NCBI GenBank assembly: GCA_029880105.1
Contig: JAOUPA010000045.1
Span: 1-12,391, forward strand
DNA: 12,391 bases
From: Gammaproteobacteria bacterium
Lineage (GTDB): Bacteria; Pseudomonadota; Gammaproteobacteria; SZUA-229
Direction: 5' to 3'
Positions 1-6,687 of the stretch are shown here, piece by piece. Both the position numbers and the translations under genes were made by a program. Every line of letters begins with the position of its first letter. The stretch's first letter is position 1. The notes beneath the pieces are model-generated. The model was not told the origin of the DNA. It ran no database searches and saw only the letters and a program-made list of their open reading frames with translations.

Positions 1-921
1 CTCCATCATGAACAGGCCAAGTACTATTTCAAAAAATACCAGTACCAGTGCAGCCACATCCGAAGCCCTCATTGGTCCGAGACGGCTGGAGCCGCCAACC
101 ATCTCTGACATCGGCAATGCAATAAGCTGAAAATTCACATAGGCGCCCAGCAAGGCAATAATCAAAACCAGACCTGAAGTAAAAAACTGCGTCATTGATG
201 ATGAGGTTAAAATCCTTTCAGCCAGATTGGTTCTCGCCATGATCTGTTCATATTTTTCAATTTGTGAATCAATCACTTTTGACCGATCTTCAAGGCCTAC
301 TATTTTCTTTTCCACGCTCTCCAGTGTCTTACTCAGGTTACGCCAGTAAGGCATCATCGCCCTGAGTAATTTATGACGCTGCTTACTCGAGCGTCGGTAT
401 TCCGCAGTTTCTTTCTCACAGTTGCGTTTCATGGTGACGTGAATCGCTTTCAATACATTCGCCACCATCGAATCGCCATTGCTGTTAATTTTATTTACCG
501 CCTCTATGGCAGCGATATAATTCTTAGGCACGGGAGGGACTTCAGCCGACGCACGATAATCTTCATCTATCCGGATAATCTGTTCTTTCAAATCACGCTG
601 CAGAGATGGATAGCCACTCAGGTCCCTGGTCACTACATCTTCAACGCGCTGAAACTCACGTTCAATATAGCGCTCTGTATCTTCCAGCCCTGTCTTTAAC
701 AGCACCTCCCTGTTACGTTCTATCAATCGCTTTTCAAGCGAGGTAACTGCATAGGCTGCCATACGCATTGCATTACGTATAACCAGACTAAAACTCCTGA
801 TTGTTTTATGCGCAGGTGTTCGTGCCATCCACATCAACAGCACAATAATACCAAGCCAGATTAAAGCAGACACGCCAGTACGCTCTGGCCACCATATAGC
901 CATTAGTTCTGAAAACGCCAT
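1..921 (-). CDS. Membrane-anchored coiled-coil protein of unknown function (partial, C-terminus off the left edge)
   Basis: The frame is open from an ATG near 921 to base 1 with no stop, giving at least 307 residues; the C-terminus is missing. I do not recognise a family. Visible architecture: a membrane helix at about residues 16-33, a long charged region at about 60-240 rich in E, R and K with heptad-like stretches (likely helical/coiled coil), then two hydrophobic helices at about 246-268 and 286-305. Two starts are possible. The ATG at 933 has a purine run too close to it, while the ATG at 921 follows a G-rich stretch (complement of 924-931), so I chose 921. It is divergent from the Ser/Thr kinase gene, separated by repeat-rich DNA, so shared control is possible but unproven. 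The layout suggests a membrane scaffold or sensor; that is inference. Confidence 0.75.
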   Translation of the reverse strand, partial: MAFSELMAIWWPERTGVSALIWLGIIVLLMWMARTPAHKTIRSFSLVIRNAMRMAAYAVTSLEKRLIERNREVLLKTGLEDTERYIEREFQRVEDVVTRDLSGYPSLQRDLKEQIIRIDEDYRASAEVPPVPKNYIAAIEAVNKINSNGDSMVANVLKAIHVTMKRNCEKETAEYRRSSKQRHKLLRAMMPYWRNLSKTLESVEKKIVGLEDRSKVIDSQIEKYEQIMARTNLAERILTSSSMTQFFTSGLVLIIALLGAYVNFQLIALPMSEMVGGSSRLGPMRASDVAALVLVFFEIVLGLFMME

Positions 922-950
922 AACCACCCCCATGCCTTAGCATGTAATTA

Positions 951-981
951 GTAACTTATTTTTAAATAAAAAATAAGTTAC
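951..981. repeat. 13-bp inverted repeat upstream of the leftward membrane gene
   Basis: The arms at 951-963 and 969-981 are perfect complements around a 5-base loop. The outer part of each arm is GTAACTTA/TAAGTTAC and the inner part is A/T only. It begins 30 bases upstream of the chosen start of the leftward gene, where an operator or 5' leader hairpin would sit. It does not follow the end of any gene, so a terminator role is unlikely. Confidence 0.6.
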
Positions 982-1042
982 AGCCGAATAAATTCGACTG
1001 CATTCAATATATTAGTCAGGGATAATTTTATGATTTAATGTC

Positions 1043-1062
1043 TTAACTTGAGGACAAGTTAA
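1043..1062. repeat. 8-bp inverted repeat TTAACTTG-N4-CAAGTTAA
   Basis: TTAACTTG (1043-1050) and CAAGTTAA (1055-1062) are perfect complements around AGGA. The half-site shares TAACTT with the 951-981 repeat, so one dimeric regulator might bind both. The function is inferred from symmetry and position only. Confidence 0.5.
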
Positions 1063-1117
1063 ATATTTGTGGGCAATTCAGAACAAGATACCAATTATTA
1101 CTTCATTTATCAATCAC

Positions 1118-1138
1118 AATATTCTTTATAAGAATATT
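1118..1138. repeat. 9-bp inverted repeat AATATTCTT-N3-AAGAATATT
   Basis: The arms at 1118-1126 and 1130-1138 are perfect complements around TAT. The repeat lies just upstream of the kinase promoter candidate. Its sequence differs from the TAACTT-type repeats, so any binding protein would probably be different. It could be an operator or chance symmetry in A/T-rich DNA. Confidence 0.45.
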
Positions 1139-1174
1139 AGTATTTAATAGTAATTTTTTTAACTTCTATTCAAA

Positions 1175-1211
1175 TTGACGCCGGCCCTACTGCATATACT
1201 ATACTATGCAG
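1175..1211 (+). promoter_or_regulatory. Candidate sigma-70 promoter of the kinase gene, overlapped by a CTGCATA-N8-TATGCAG repeat
   Basis: TTGACG at 1175-1180 matches the -35 consensus at five of six bases. TATACT occurs twice, at 1195-1200 and 1200-1205, giving spacers of 14 or 19 bases, neither ideal. The inverted repeat CTGCATA (1190-1196) / TATGCAG (1205-1211) overlaps the -10 region, so a bound protein would block or reposition polymerase. Transcription from here would give a leader of roughly 30 bases to the kinase TTG start. No transcript data are available. Confidence 0.45.
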
Positions 1212-1241
1212 GCTTAATAACACGATCCAACTGGACTTTCA

Positions 1242-3611
1242 TTGAACAAGCATCGCCGACTTTATTTTTCACTCTTCATCATTGTCTGTTTTATGCTGAC
1301 TTTCCTGTCATCACAAAACAGTAATGTACGTTGGCTGGATGCACAAATGTTTCGCCTCGCCAGCCACCTGCTGCCTGCACAACAACCCTCCACTAATATC
1401 AGGGCCATAGAGCTGGATGAAGCGCGCCTACAAACACCTGAAGGTATTCGCGAATTTCGTTTTCTCCTGCGCAAACTTAAAAAATCGCAGACTTCAGAAA
1501 TTGTCTGGCTAAGCGATGACTTCCCACAGATGGATTACATGCAGGTCGAAGATGAATCTAGCAATAGCAATAAAGCCAAAAACACATCAACTGCTGATGA
1601 AGAACCACAATGGCAACCTACAGAAGGCGAGCGCAACAAACTGGCATGGATGCTTGAAGATCAGCGCGTATTCCTGACGCAATACGCCAGCATTCCACAA
1701 CAGCAAAATAATATTAGCTACAGTGAAACACTCATCTATCAACAGGGCTGGTGGCAATACATCCCATCGATATTTTTGCCCAAGGCAGAAACCTTTAGAT
1801 CGATCAATACAAAATTACCTTACCGTGTCTATCCATTCAATGCACGTGCAGAAAATGAACTGTCATTGATCTGGTACAACGAAACCAGAACAGCTTCTAT
1901 GCCTGACCTTAGCCTTGCAGTACTAAGCAGCTCTCGCAATAGCAAACAATTAAGCTGGAACGAGACCGGGAAAATACAACTGGATAATTCAACCATCTCA
2001 GCCAATTTATCCGGCAAGGTATATCCCTATTTTTCCGCACTGACTGATCGCCACATAGAACTCAACCTGCAGTCACTACAGGCTGCAGCAGACTCACCAA
2101 ATACCAATTTTAAAAATAAAATTATTCTTATCGGACAGGATGCAAAACAACTACAGGTACTCGCTGATTCAATCAGCAGCCTGCAGGCTGGTGCCACCTT
2201 CCACACCCCTGCTTCCAGCTGGTGGTTGTTACCTCTCTTATTATTGGGCGTGGTTATCTACCTGCTCTGGTTGCTACCACTTTTTTCAAAACAGAGCGGC
2301 TTTTTCCTCGGCGCCTTCCTGATTCTTGGCATCGTTTCTGCGCAACCCATCTTCCTGATCCTTGAAGGTACATGGTGGCCAACAATAAATATTTTACTGC
2401 TGATGATTACCGGCCACCTCGCCGTCTACATCTACCTGTCCGGTAAGGAATTACTGAACGGGCTATTGCAGACACAGCATGAATCCTGGTTCCAGCTTGG
2501 CCACTACCAGTATGAGAAAGGCGATTACGAGACGGCCGCCACCCATTTAATGAAGTGCAACACCACTGATGAAATGCTGTCTGATCTCTATGAAATTGGT
2601 TTGCGCTACGAGCGCAAGCGCCAGTATGACAAGGCACTGCACCTGTACAGCGAAATAAATACTCGCAGTAAAAATTACAGGGATGTCGACAAACGCCTGA
2701 AATCCATTATTGGTGTCACCGAGCCACAGCCCCAGGTATTCACACCGGGCCAGGCACAGAAAACCCTGGTGATGTCACAGGTCGAAATGCCCGAATTTGG
2801 TCGCTACAAAATCGAAAGGGAACTTGGACGCGGTGCCATGGGCGTGGTCTACCTGGGCATCGACCCAAAAATAAACCGGCGTGTCGCTATCAAAATGCTG
2901 GACTACAGCCAGTTCTCGGAAAAAGAACTCGCCACTGTCAAGTCACGTTTCTTCCGTGAAGCAGAGGCCGCAGGTCGTATCTCACACAGCGATATCGTCA
3001 CCGTCTATGACGTTGGTGAAGAACATGACTTTGCCTTTATCGCCATGGACTATGTCTCGGGTGTACCGCTATCCGACTTTACCACCACCGATAATCTGTT
3101 ACCTGTAGAAGAGGTCTACCGCATCATGTATATCGTTGCCAAAGCACTCGATTATGCCCACCAGCAAAACATCGTGCACCGCGATATCAAGCCTGGCAAC
3201 ATCATGTATGACCCTGAGACAAAAAAAGTAAAAATTACCGATTTTGGTATTGCCCGCATTACCGATTCAGTCAAAACCAAAACCGGTAGCTTTCTTGGTA
3301 GCCCATCCTATATGTCGCCTGAACAGATCATCGGTAAACATATCGATGGCCGCGCTGATATTTACTCTCTGGGCGTCAGTTTCTATCAGTTGCTCACTGG
3401 CCGCCTGCCTTTTGGTGCCGACAGCCTCGGCAACCTGGCACACAAGATTGCCAACGAAAAACACAAACCCATAAAAGATCTGCGTGGCGGCCTGCCTGCC
3501 AGTGCAACACGCATCACCAATAAGGCCATGCAAAAAGACCCAGAGAAGCGCTACGCCACTGGTATTGCCATGGCTAACGCGATCAAAAAAGACCTGCCCG
3601 AAGAAGAATAA
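1242..3611 (+). CDS. Membrane Ser/Thr protein kinase with CHASE2-like sensor and TPR-like linker
   Basis: A 789-residue protein kinase of the bacterial Hanks/PknB type. The C-terminal kinase domain (about 522-785) is complete: glycine loop GRGAMGVV (529-536), ATP lysine K551, HRD 646-648 with catalytic D648, N653, DFG 667-669 and SPE 692-694. Residues 416-490 look TPR-like. An N-terminal helix (about 7-24), an extracytoplasmic region of about 300 residues and three helices (about 327-348, 353-374, 379-399) match the CHASE2-plus-three-helices layout, and four helices leave the kinase in the cytosol. CHASE2 is assigned from topology and from the segment after the first helix, so it is less certain than the kinase. 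Translation starts at TTG: an in-frame stop lies at 1218-1220, GGA sits 6 bases upstream, and the next in-frame ATG would cut the first helix. The signal and substrates are unknown; no phosphatase or FHA gene is adjacent. Confidence 0.93.
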   Translation: MNKHRRLYFSLFIIVCFMLTFLSSQNSNVRWLDAQMFRLASHLLPAQQPSTNIRAIELDEARLQTPEGIREFRFLLRKLKKSQTSEIVWLSDDFPQMDYMQVEDESSNSNKAKNTSTADEEPQWQPTEGERNKLAWMLEDQRVFLTQYASIPQQQNNISYSETLIYQQGWWQYIPSIFLPKAETFRSINTKLPYRVYPFNARAENELSLIWYNETRTASMPDLSLAVLSSSRNSKQLSWNETGKIQLDNSTISANLSGKVYPYFSALTDRHIELNLQSLQAAADSPNTNFKNKIILIGQDAKQLQVLADSISSLQAGATFHTPASSWWLLPLLLLGVVIYLLWLLPLFSKQSGFFLGAFLILGIVSAQPIFLILEGTWWPTINILLLMITGHLAVYIYLSGKELLNGLLQTQHESWFQLGHYQYEKGDYETAATHLMKCNTTDEMLSDLYEIGLRYERKRQYDKALHLYSEINTRSKNYRDVDKRLKSIIGVTEPQPQVFTPGQAQKTLVMSQVEMPEFGRYKIERELGRGAMGVVYLGIDPKINRRVAIKMLDYSQFSEKELATVKSRFFREAEAAGRISHSDIVTVYDVGEEHDFAFIAMDYVSGVPLSDFTTTDNLLPVEEVYRIMYIVAKALDYAHQQNIVHRDIKPGNIMYDPETKKVKITDFGIARITDSVKTKTGSFLGSPSYMSPEQIIGKHIDGRADIYSLGVSFYQLLTGRLPFGADSLGNLAHKIANEKHKPIKDLRGGLPASATRITNKAMQKDPEKRYATGIAMANAIKKDLPEEE

Positions 3612-3651
3612 GCTGCTTCAATCAACTGATTGCATTCTGCGGCAACATACA

Positions 3652-3680
3652 TGACCCGCGTCATTAATATGCTTTAAAAT
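3652..3680 (+). promoter_or_regulatory. Weak promoter candidate for the mtn operon
   Basis: TAAAAT at 3675-3680 matches the -10 consensus at five of six bases. The -35 position, 17 bases upstream (3652-3657), is poor. A short inverted repeat, ATGAC (3651-3655) / GTCAT (3660-3664), overlaps it and could bind a regulator. The 86-base gap after the kinase gene has no clear terminator, so read-through from the kinase gene is also possible. Confidence 0.25.
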
Positions 3681-3697
3681 ACCTGCACCCTTTATTA

Positions 3698-4348
3698 ATG
3701 ACCTGCAATATGTCCAGAGAAATTATCACCCCTGCCGCATTTCCGGAAAAAGCCAGCGACCTGGTCGAGGCCTGCCGTTACCTTGGTGCACGTGACTGGG
3801 CACCCGCGACTGGCGGCAATTTTTCTGTTCGCCTCGATGAGGCACACTGCCTAATCACGCAATCCGGGCGCGACAAGGCACTGCTCAACGTTGATGACCT
3901 GATGGTTTGTGATCTGGATGGAAATGCCCTCGACCCAGGCCTGCGACCTTCTGCCGAGCTGGCGCTACATACTCGCTTATACAAAATAGATAGCAACATC
4001 GGCGCGGTACTGCACACCCACTCAATTACCTCAACGGTATTATCGCGTGCAACTAAAGGCAATCTTCAATTACAGGGCTTCGAAATGCAGAAGGCGCTGA
4101 GCGGAAACAACACACATGAACAGGCGATTAGCATCGCTATCTTTGATAACAACCAGGATATTCCAGCACTGGCCGATCATGTACAACAACGCTGGCAGGC
4201 CGGCGAGATAACACAACCAGGTCTGCTGGTGCGTGGGCACGGTCTATATGCCTGGGGCAAAGATCTACCTGAAGCCAGGCGTCATGTTGAAGGCCTAGAA
4301 TTTTTATTTGCCTGTGCCTGGCAGGAAATACTGCGGGAACGAACATGA
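3698..4348 (+). CDS. mtnB: Methylthioribulose-1-phosphate dehydratase
   Basis: Class II aldolase/adducin-family enzyme of the methionine salvage pathway. It dehydrates 5-methylthioribulose-1-phosphate to 2,3-diketo-5-methylthiopentyl-1-phosphate in the cytosol. The length of 216 residues is normal for the family. The family zinc ligands are visible as H106 and H108 in LHTHS and H181 in RGHGLYAWG. E129 in GFEMQKAL is in the position expected of the catalytic glutamate. ATGGNFSVR (37-45) and PSAELALHTR (84-93) are further family signatures. The start is uncertain: ATGs at 3698 and 3710 both lack a good Shine-Dalgarno sequence, and the second would remove only four residues. The stop overlaps the start of mtnC by four bases (ATGA), implying translational coupling. 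Confidence 0.95.
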   Translation: MTCNMSREIITPAAFPEKASDLVEACRYLGARDWAPATGGNFSVRLDEAHCLITQSGRDKALLNVDDLMVCDLDGNALDPGLRPSAELALHTRLYKIDSNIGAVLHTHSITSTVLSRATKGNLQLQGFEMQKALSGNNTHEQAISIAIFDNNQDIPALADHVQQRWQAGEITQPGLLVRGHGLYAWGKDLPEARRHVEGLEFLFACAWQEILRERT

Positions 4349-5046
4349 ATGCCTCAATCATGAACATTAAGGCCATCGTCACTGATATCGAAGGCACCAC
4401 CAGTTCAATCGATTTTGTGCACAAGGAATTATTTCCTTATGCCAGCAAGCAGCTACCTGCTTATATACGCGAACACCAGGACGATACAGGCGTCGCAACA
4501 CAGCTACAGGCTGTACGTGAGCTGATCAATAAACCTGACGCTGACATTGAAACTTTGATTGCAACTCTGTTGCAGTGGATTAAAGACGATAACAAGGCAA
4601 CACCACTCAAGGCACTGCAGGGCATGATCTGGGAGCACGGTTACCGAGCCGGCGCCTTCACTGGCCATATGTATGACGAGGTCGCACCGAAGCTGAAAAA
4701 ATGGTTCGATTCTGGCATCGCCCTGTACGTCTATTCCAGTGGGTCGGTCGCTGCGCAGAAACTACTATTCGGTCATAGCGACGTAGGCGACCTGACACCA
4801 TTATTTAGTGGCTACTTCGACACCAATATTGGCCATAAACGTGAGGCACAGTCATACCAGAACATTGTCGAACAGCTGGCGCTACCCGCGGAAAATATTC
4901 TGTTTCTATCAGATATCGTTGAAGAACTCGATGCCGCTGCACAGACCGGTATGTGTACAATGCAATTAGTACGTAAACCAAACGTGATCACCGGTAATCA
5001 TGCCACCGCACACAACTTTGATGAAATTCATTTTAACACTGCTTAA
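4345..5046 (+). CDS. mtnC: Enolase-phosphatase E1 (bifunctional, methionine salvage)
   Basis: HAD-superfamily enzyme that enolises 2,3-diketo-5-methylthiopentyl-1-phosphate and removes its phosphate to give the acireductone. The first HAD motif is TDIEGTTSS with nucleophile D14 and E16; the D-x-E form is usual for this family. Motif II is SSGS (131-134), K165 in GHKRE is the motif III lysine, and D190 in LSDIVEEL belongs to motif IV. The 233-residue length is typical. The start overlaps the mtnB stop (ATGA), with GGGAA a few bases upstream. An in-frame ATG at 4360 would give a protein five residues shorter that still contains every motif. Confidence 0.96.
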   Translation: MNASIMNIKAIVTDIEGTTSSIDFVHKELFPYASKQLPAYIREHQDDTGVATQLQAVRELINKPDADIETLIATLLQWIKDDNKATPLKALQGMIWEHGYRAGAFTGHMYDEVAPKLKKWFDSGIALYVYSSGSVAAQKLLFGHSDVGDLTPLFSGYFDTNIGHKREAQSYQNIVEQLALPAENILFLSDIVEELDAAAQTGMCTMQLVRKPNVITGNHATAHNFDEIHFNTA

Positions 5047-5073
5047 CATTCAACCCGTTCAGGTTAATCCATT

Positions 5074-5619
5074 ATGACCCAGCTCACTATTTATACTGAA
5101 ACTGATGCGCAGACCCCTTCTCTGGTGACAGAGGACTTCGACACCATCAGCGCACAACTACAGCAGGCCGGTATTCGCTTCGAACGCTGGCAGGCAAACC
5201 AGCCGCTGGTCGATGCTGCCGATAACGACAGCATACTCGCGGCCTACAAAAATGAGATTGATCGTCTGGTCGCTGAACAGGGTTTTCAGTCTTATGATGT
5301 GGTCAGTATGAATCCTGATCACCCACAGAAAGATGAATTCCGCCAGAAATTTCTCGCCGAGCACACCCACAGCGAAGACGAGGTGCGCTTCTTTGTACGC
5401 GGTCATGGCCTGTTCGTGGTACATATTGGCGATAAAGTATTTTCATTGCTGTGCGAAAAAAATGACCTTATCTCGGTACCGGCAAATACCCGGCACTGGT
5501 TCGATATGGGGCCAAACCCGGTATTCACTGCAATTCGTCTGTTCAATAATCCGGATGGCTGGGTTGCTAACTTCACCGGTGACGATATTGCTAAGAGATT
5601 TCCACTGCTCAACAATTAG
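5074..5619 (+). CDS. mtnD: Acireductone dioxygenase (cupin)
   Basis: Cupin dioxygenase that oxidises 1,2-dihydroxy-5-methylthiopent-1-en-3-one. The iron form gives the 2-oxo acid precursor of methionine plus formate; in this family the bound metal decides between on-pathway and off-pathway products. The metal ligands are all present: H97, H99 and E103 in EHTHSEDEVRFF, and H141 in NTRHWFDMG, one residue shifted from the Klebsiella enzyme numbering (96/98/102/140). The 181-residue length is normal. It lies 27 bases after mtnC with a weak AGG upstream and is probably the last gene of the mtnBCD operon. No clear intrinsic terminator follows. Confidence 0.96.
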   Translation: MTQLTIYTETDAQTPSLVTEDFDTISAQLQQAGIRFERWQANQPLVDAADNDSILAAYKNEIDRLVAEQGFQSYDVVSMNPDHPQKDEFRQKFLAEHTHSEDEVRFFVRGHGLFVVHIGDKVFSLLCEKNDLISVPANTRHWFDMGPNPVFTAIRLFNNPDGWVANFTGDDIAKRFPLLNN

Positions 5620-5714
5620 ACATACAGGATTTAATTGCATCCAGACTGTGTTATCAAAATGGTGAGCTACAGTTGCATTATCAACTTTTAAACCTATTCA
5701 AATGGTAACAGTAC

Positions 5715-6671
5715 ATGAGCAGTGGCAACCTTAAAGAAACCATTAGTGCGCAACGTGAAAAGCTAACCGCCATGTTAGCTGAAGAAATGCATACACTGGC
5801 TAACCGATGCGCACTCTTGCATGGTAATCGCGAAGCACTGGGTACATTATTAACAGAGGCACTGCCTGGATTCTCATTCTGCAAACACCTTTATGTATTA
5901 GATGCAGAAGGTATACAGATTACTGACAATATTACTCAATTCGGTATAGATGAATCACATTTTGGCCGAAACCGTATTGACCGACCCTACATGGAAGGCA
6001 TTATTGGCATAACCGATTTTAAATTGTCTGAGGCCTATATCAGCCGCAACAAAAAACGGCCTTCGTTTACCGCCATACAGGTAATACGTGACGAAGCCGG
6101 TGAGCGCATCGGCTTTCTTGGTGCGGATTTTGACTTACGGGAACTGCCCGGCATTAAGGAAATTTACCAGGAACCAGATAACTGGCGGCAGATCAAAGGT
6201 GACCCTGCTATTCGAAGCGCGGTATTTCGACAACAGCGTGTTGATAGCGATATGGATAAACACATGGATGAGATCATTCCGACCATTAGTGAATTAATGA
6301 TCGAGCACGGTGTATTTCATGGCAAACTACATTTCTCCAGTAGCCGAGCTACACTCTGGCTGATTGATGACCCATTCAGTTACCGCATCCTGAATTTTGA
6401 CGAGCTTATCGATCCGGGTATATGCCTGGCCTACCCAAAGCATGCCTATCATGAGAGAGCCATCGTACCGCCTGAAAAAATCATACCAGTCTTTGAGCTA
6501 TTTAAAACCTTACGCTTTGCCGATGAAAATGTTTATTTAAGGGCCGGCTCATTAAACGTGGTTAACGGTATGGTCGGCCTGAACTTTTCCTGCGATGGTT
6601 CACACTATATGCGCTTTGATGAGTTTCTCAGTAAAAGCACCGATTTCTGGTTTGGCGCAGGAAATCGCTAA
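5715..6671 (+). CDS. Soluble PDC/Cache-type sensor domain protein
   Basis: A 318-residue protein whose N-terminal half looks like a PDC (PhoQ-DcuS-CitA/Cache) ligand-binding domain: a leading helix (about 3-50), a strand at KHLYVLDAEG (57-66), RNRIDRPYMEG (85-95), KLSEAYISR (103-111), then FTAIQVIRDEAGERIGFLGA (118-137). Cache domains normally sit outside the cell between membrane helices, yet I see no signal peptide and no transmembrane segment, so this one is predicted cytosolic. The C-terminal half (about 200-318) is globular and matches no kinase, GGDEF, EAL, HAMP or methyl-accepting domain I know. The ATG at 5715 has only a weak ribosome site. It lies 95 bases after mtnD, so co-transcription is possible, and it ends 16 bases from the convergent deacetylase gene. 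The ligand is unknown. Confidence 0.8.
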   Translation: MSSGNLKETISAQREKLTAMLAEEMHTLANRCALLHGNREALGTLLTEALPGFSFCKHLYVLDAEGIQITDNITQFGIDESHFGRNRIDRPYMEGIIGITDFKLSEAYISRNKKRPSFTAIQVIRDEAGERIGFLGADFDLRELPGIKEIYQEPDNWRQIKGDPAIRSAVFRQQRVDSDMDKHMDEIIPTISELMIEHGVFHGKLHFSSSRATLWLIDDPFSYRILNFDELIDPGICLAYPKHAYHERAIVPPEKIIPVFELFKTLRFADENVYLRAGSLNVVNGMVGLNFSCDGSHYMRFDEFLSKSTDFWFGAGNR

Positions 6672-6687
6672 AAAGGTCAACCGTATT

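Larger units (their letters stand above)
922..1241. other. AT-rich divergent intergenic region with several inverted repeats
   Basis: This gap separates the leftward membrane protein gene from the rightward kinase gene. It is strikingly AT-rich and holds four independent perfect inverted repeats (951-981, 1043-1062, 1118-1138, 1190-1211) and a promoter-like element. The hexamer TAACTT or its complement AAGTTA occurs at 952-957, 975-980, 1044-1049, 1056-1061 and 1160-1165. I see no convincing ORF or RNA gene here. It is probably a control region for both flanking genes. Confidence 0.6.

Noticed and set aside
373..699. Plus-strand 108-codon ORF opposite the leftward membrane gene
   Set aside because: It lies wholly antisense to a longer open frame with coherent membrane/coiled-coil structure, and its own translation resembles no protein family.
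3612..3697. SAM-type riboswitch ahead of the methionine salvage genes
   Set aside because: The gap is only 86 bases and shows no multi-stem fold or terminator; SAM riboswitches need a longer leader.
5635..5700. Two TTGCAT hexamers as tandem promoters for the PDC sensor gene
   Set aside because: Neither has a -10 element at an acceptable distance, so I could not support a promoter call.
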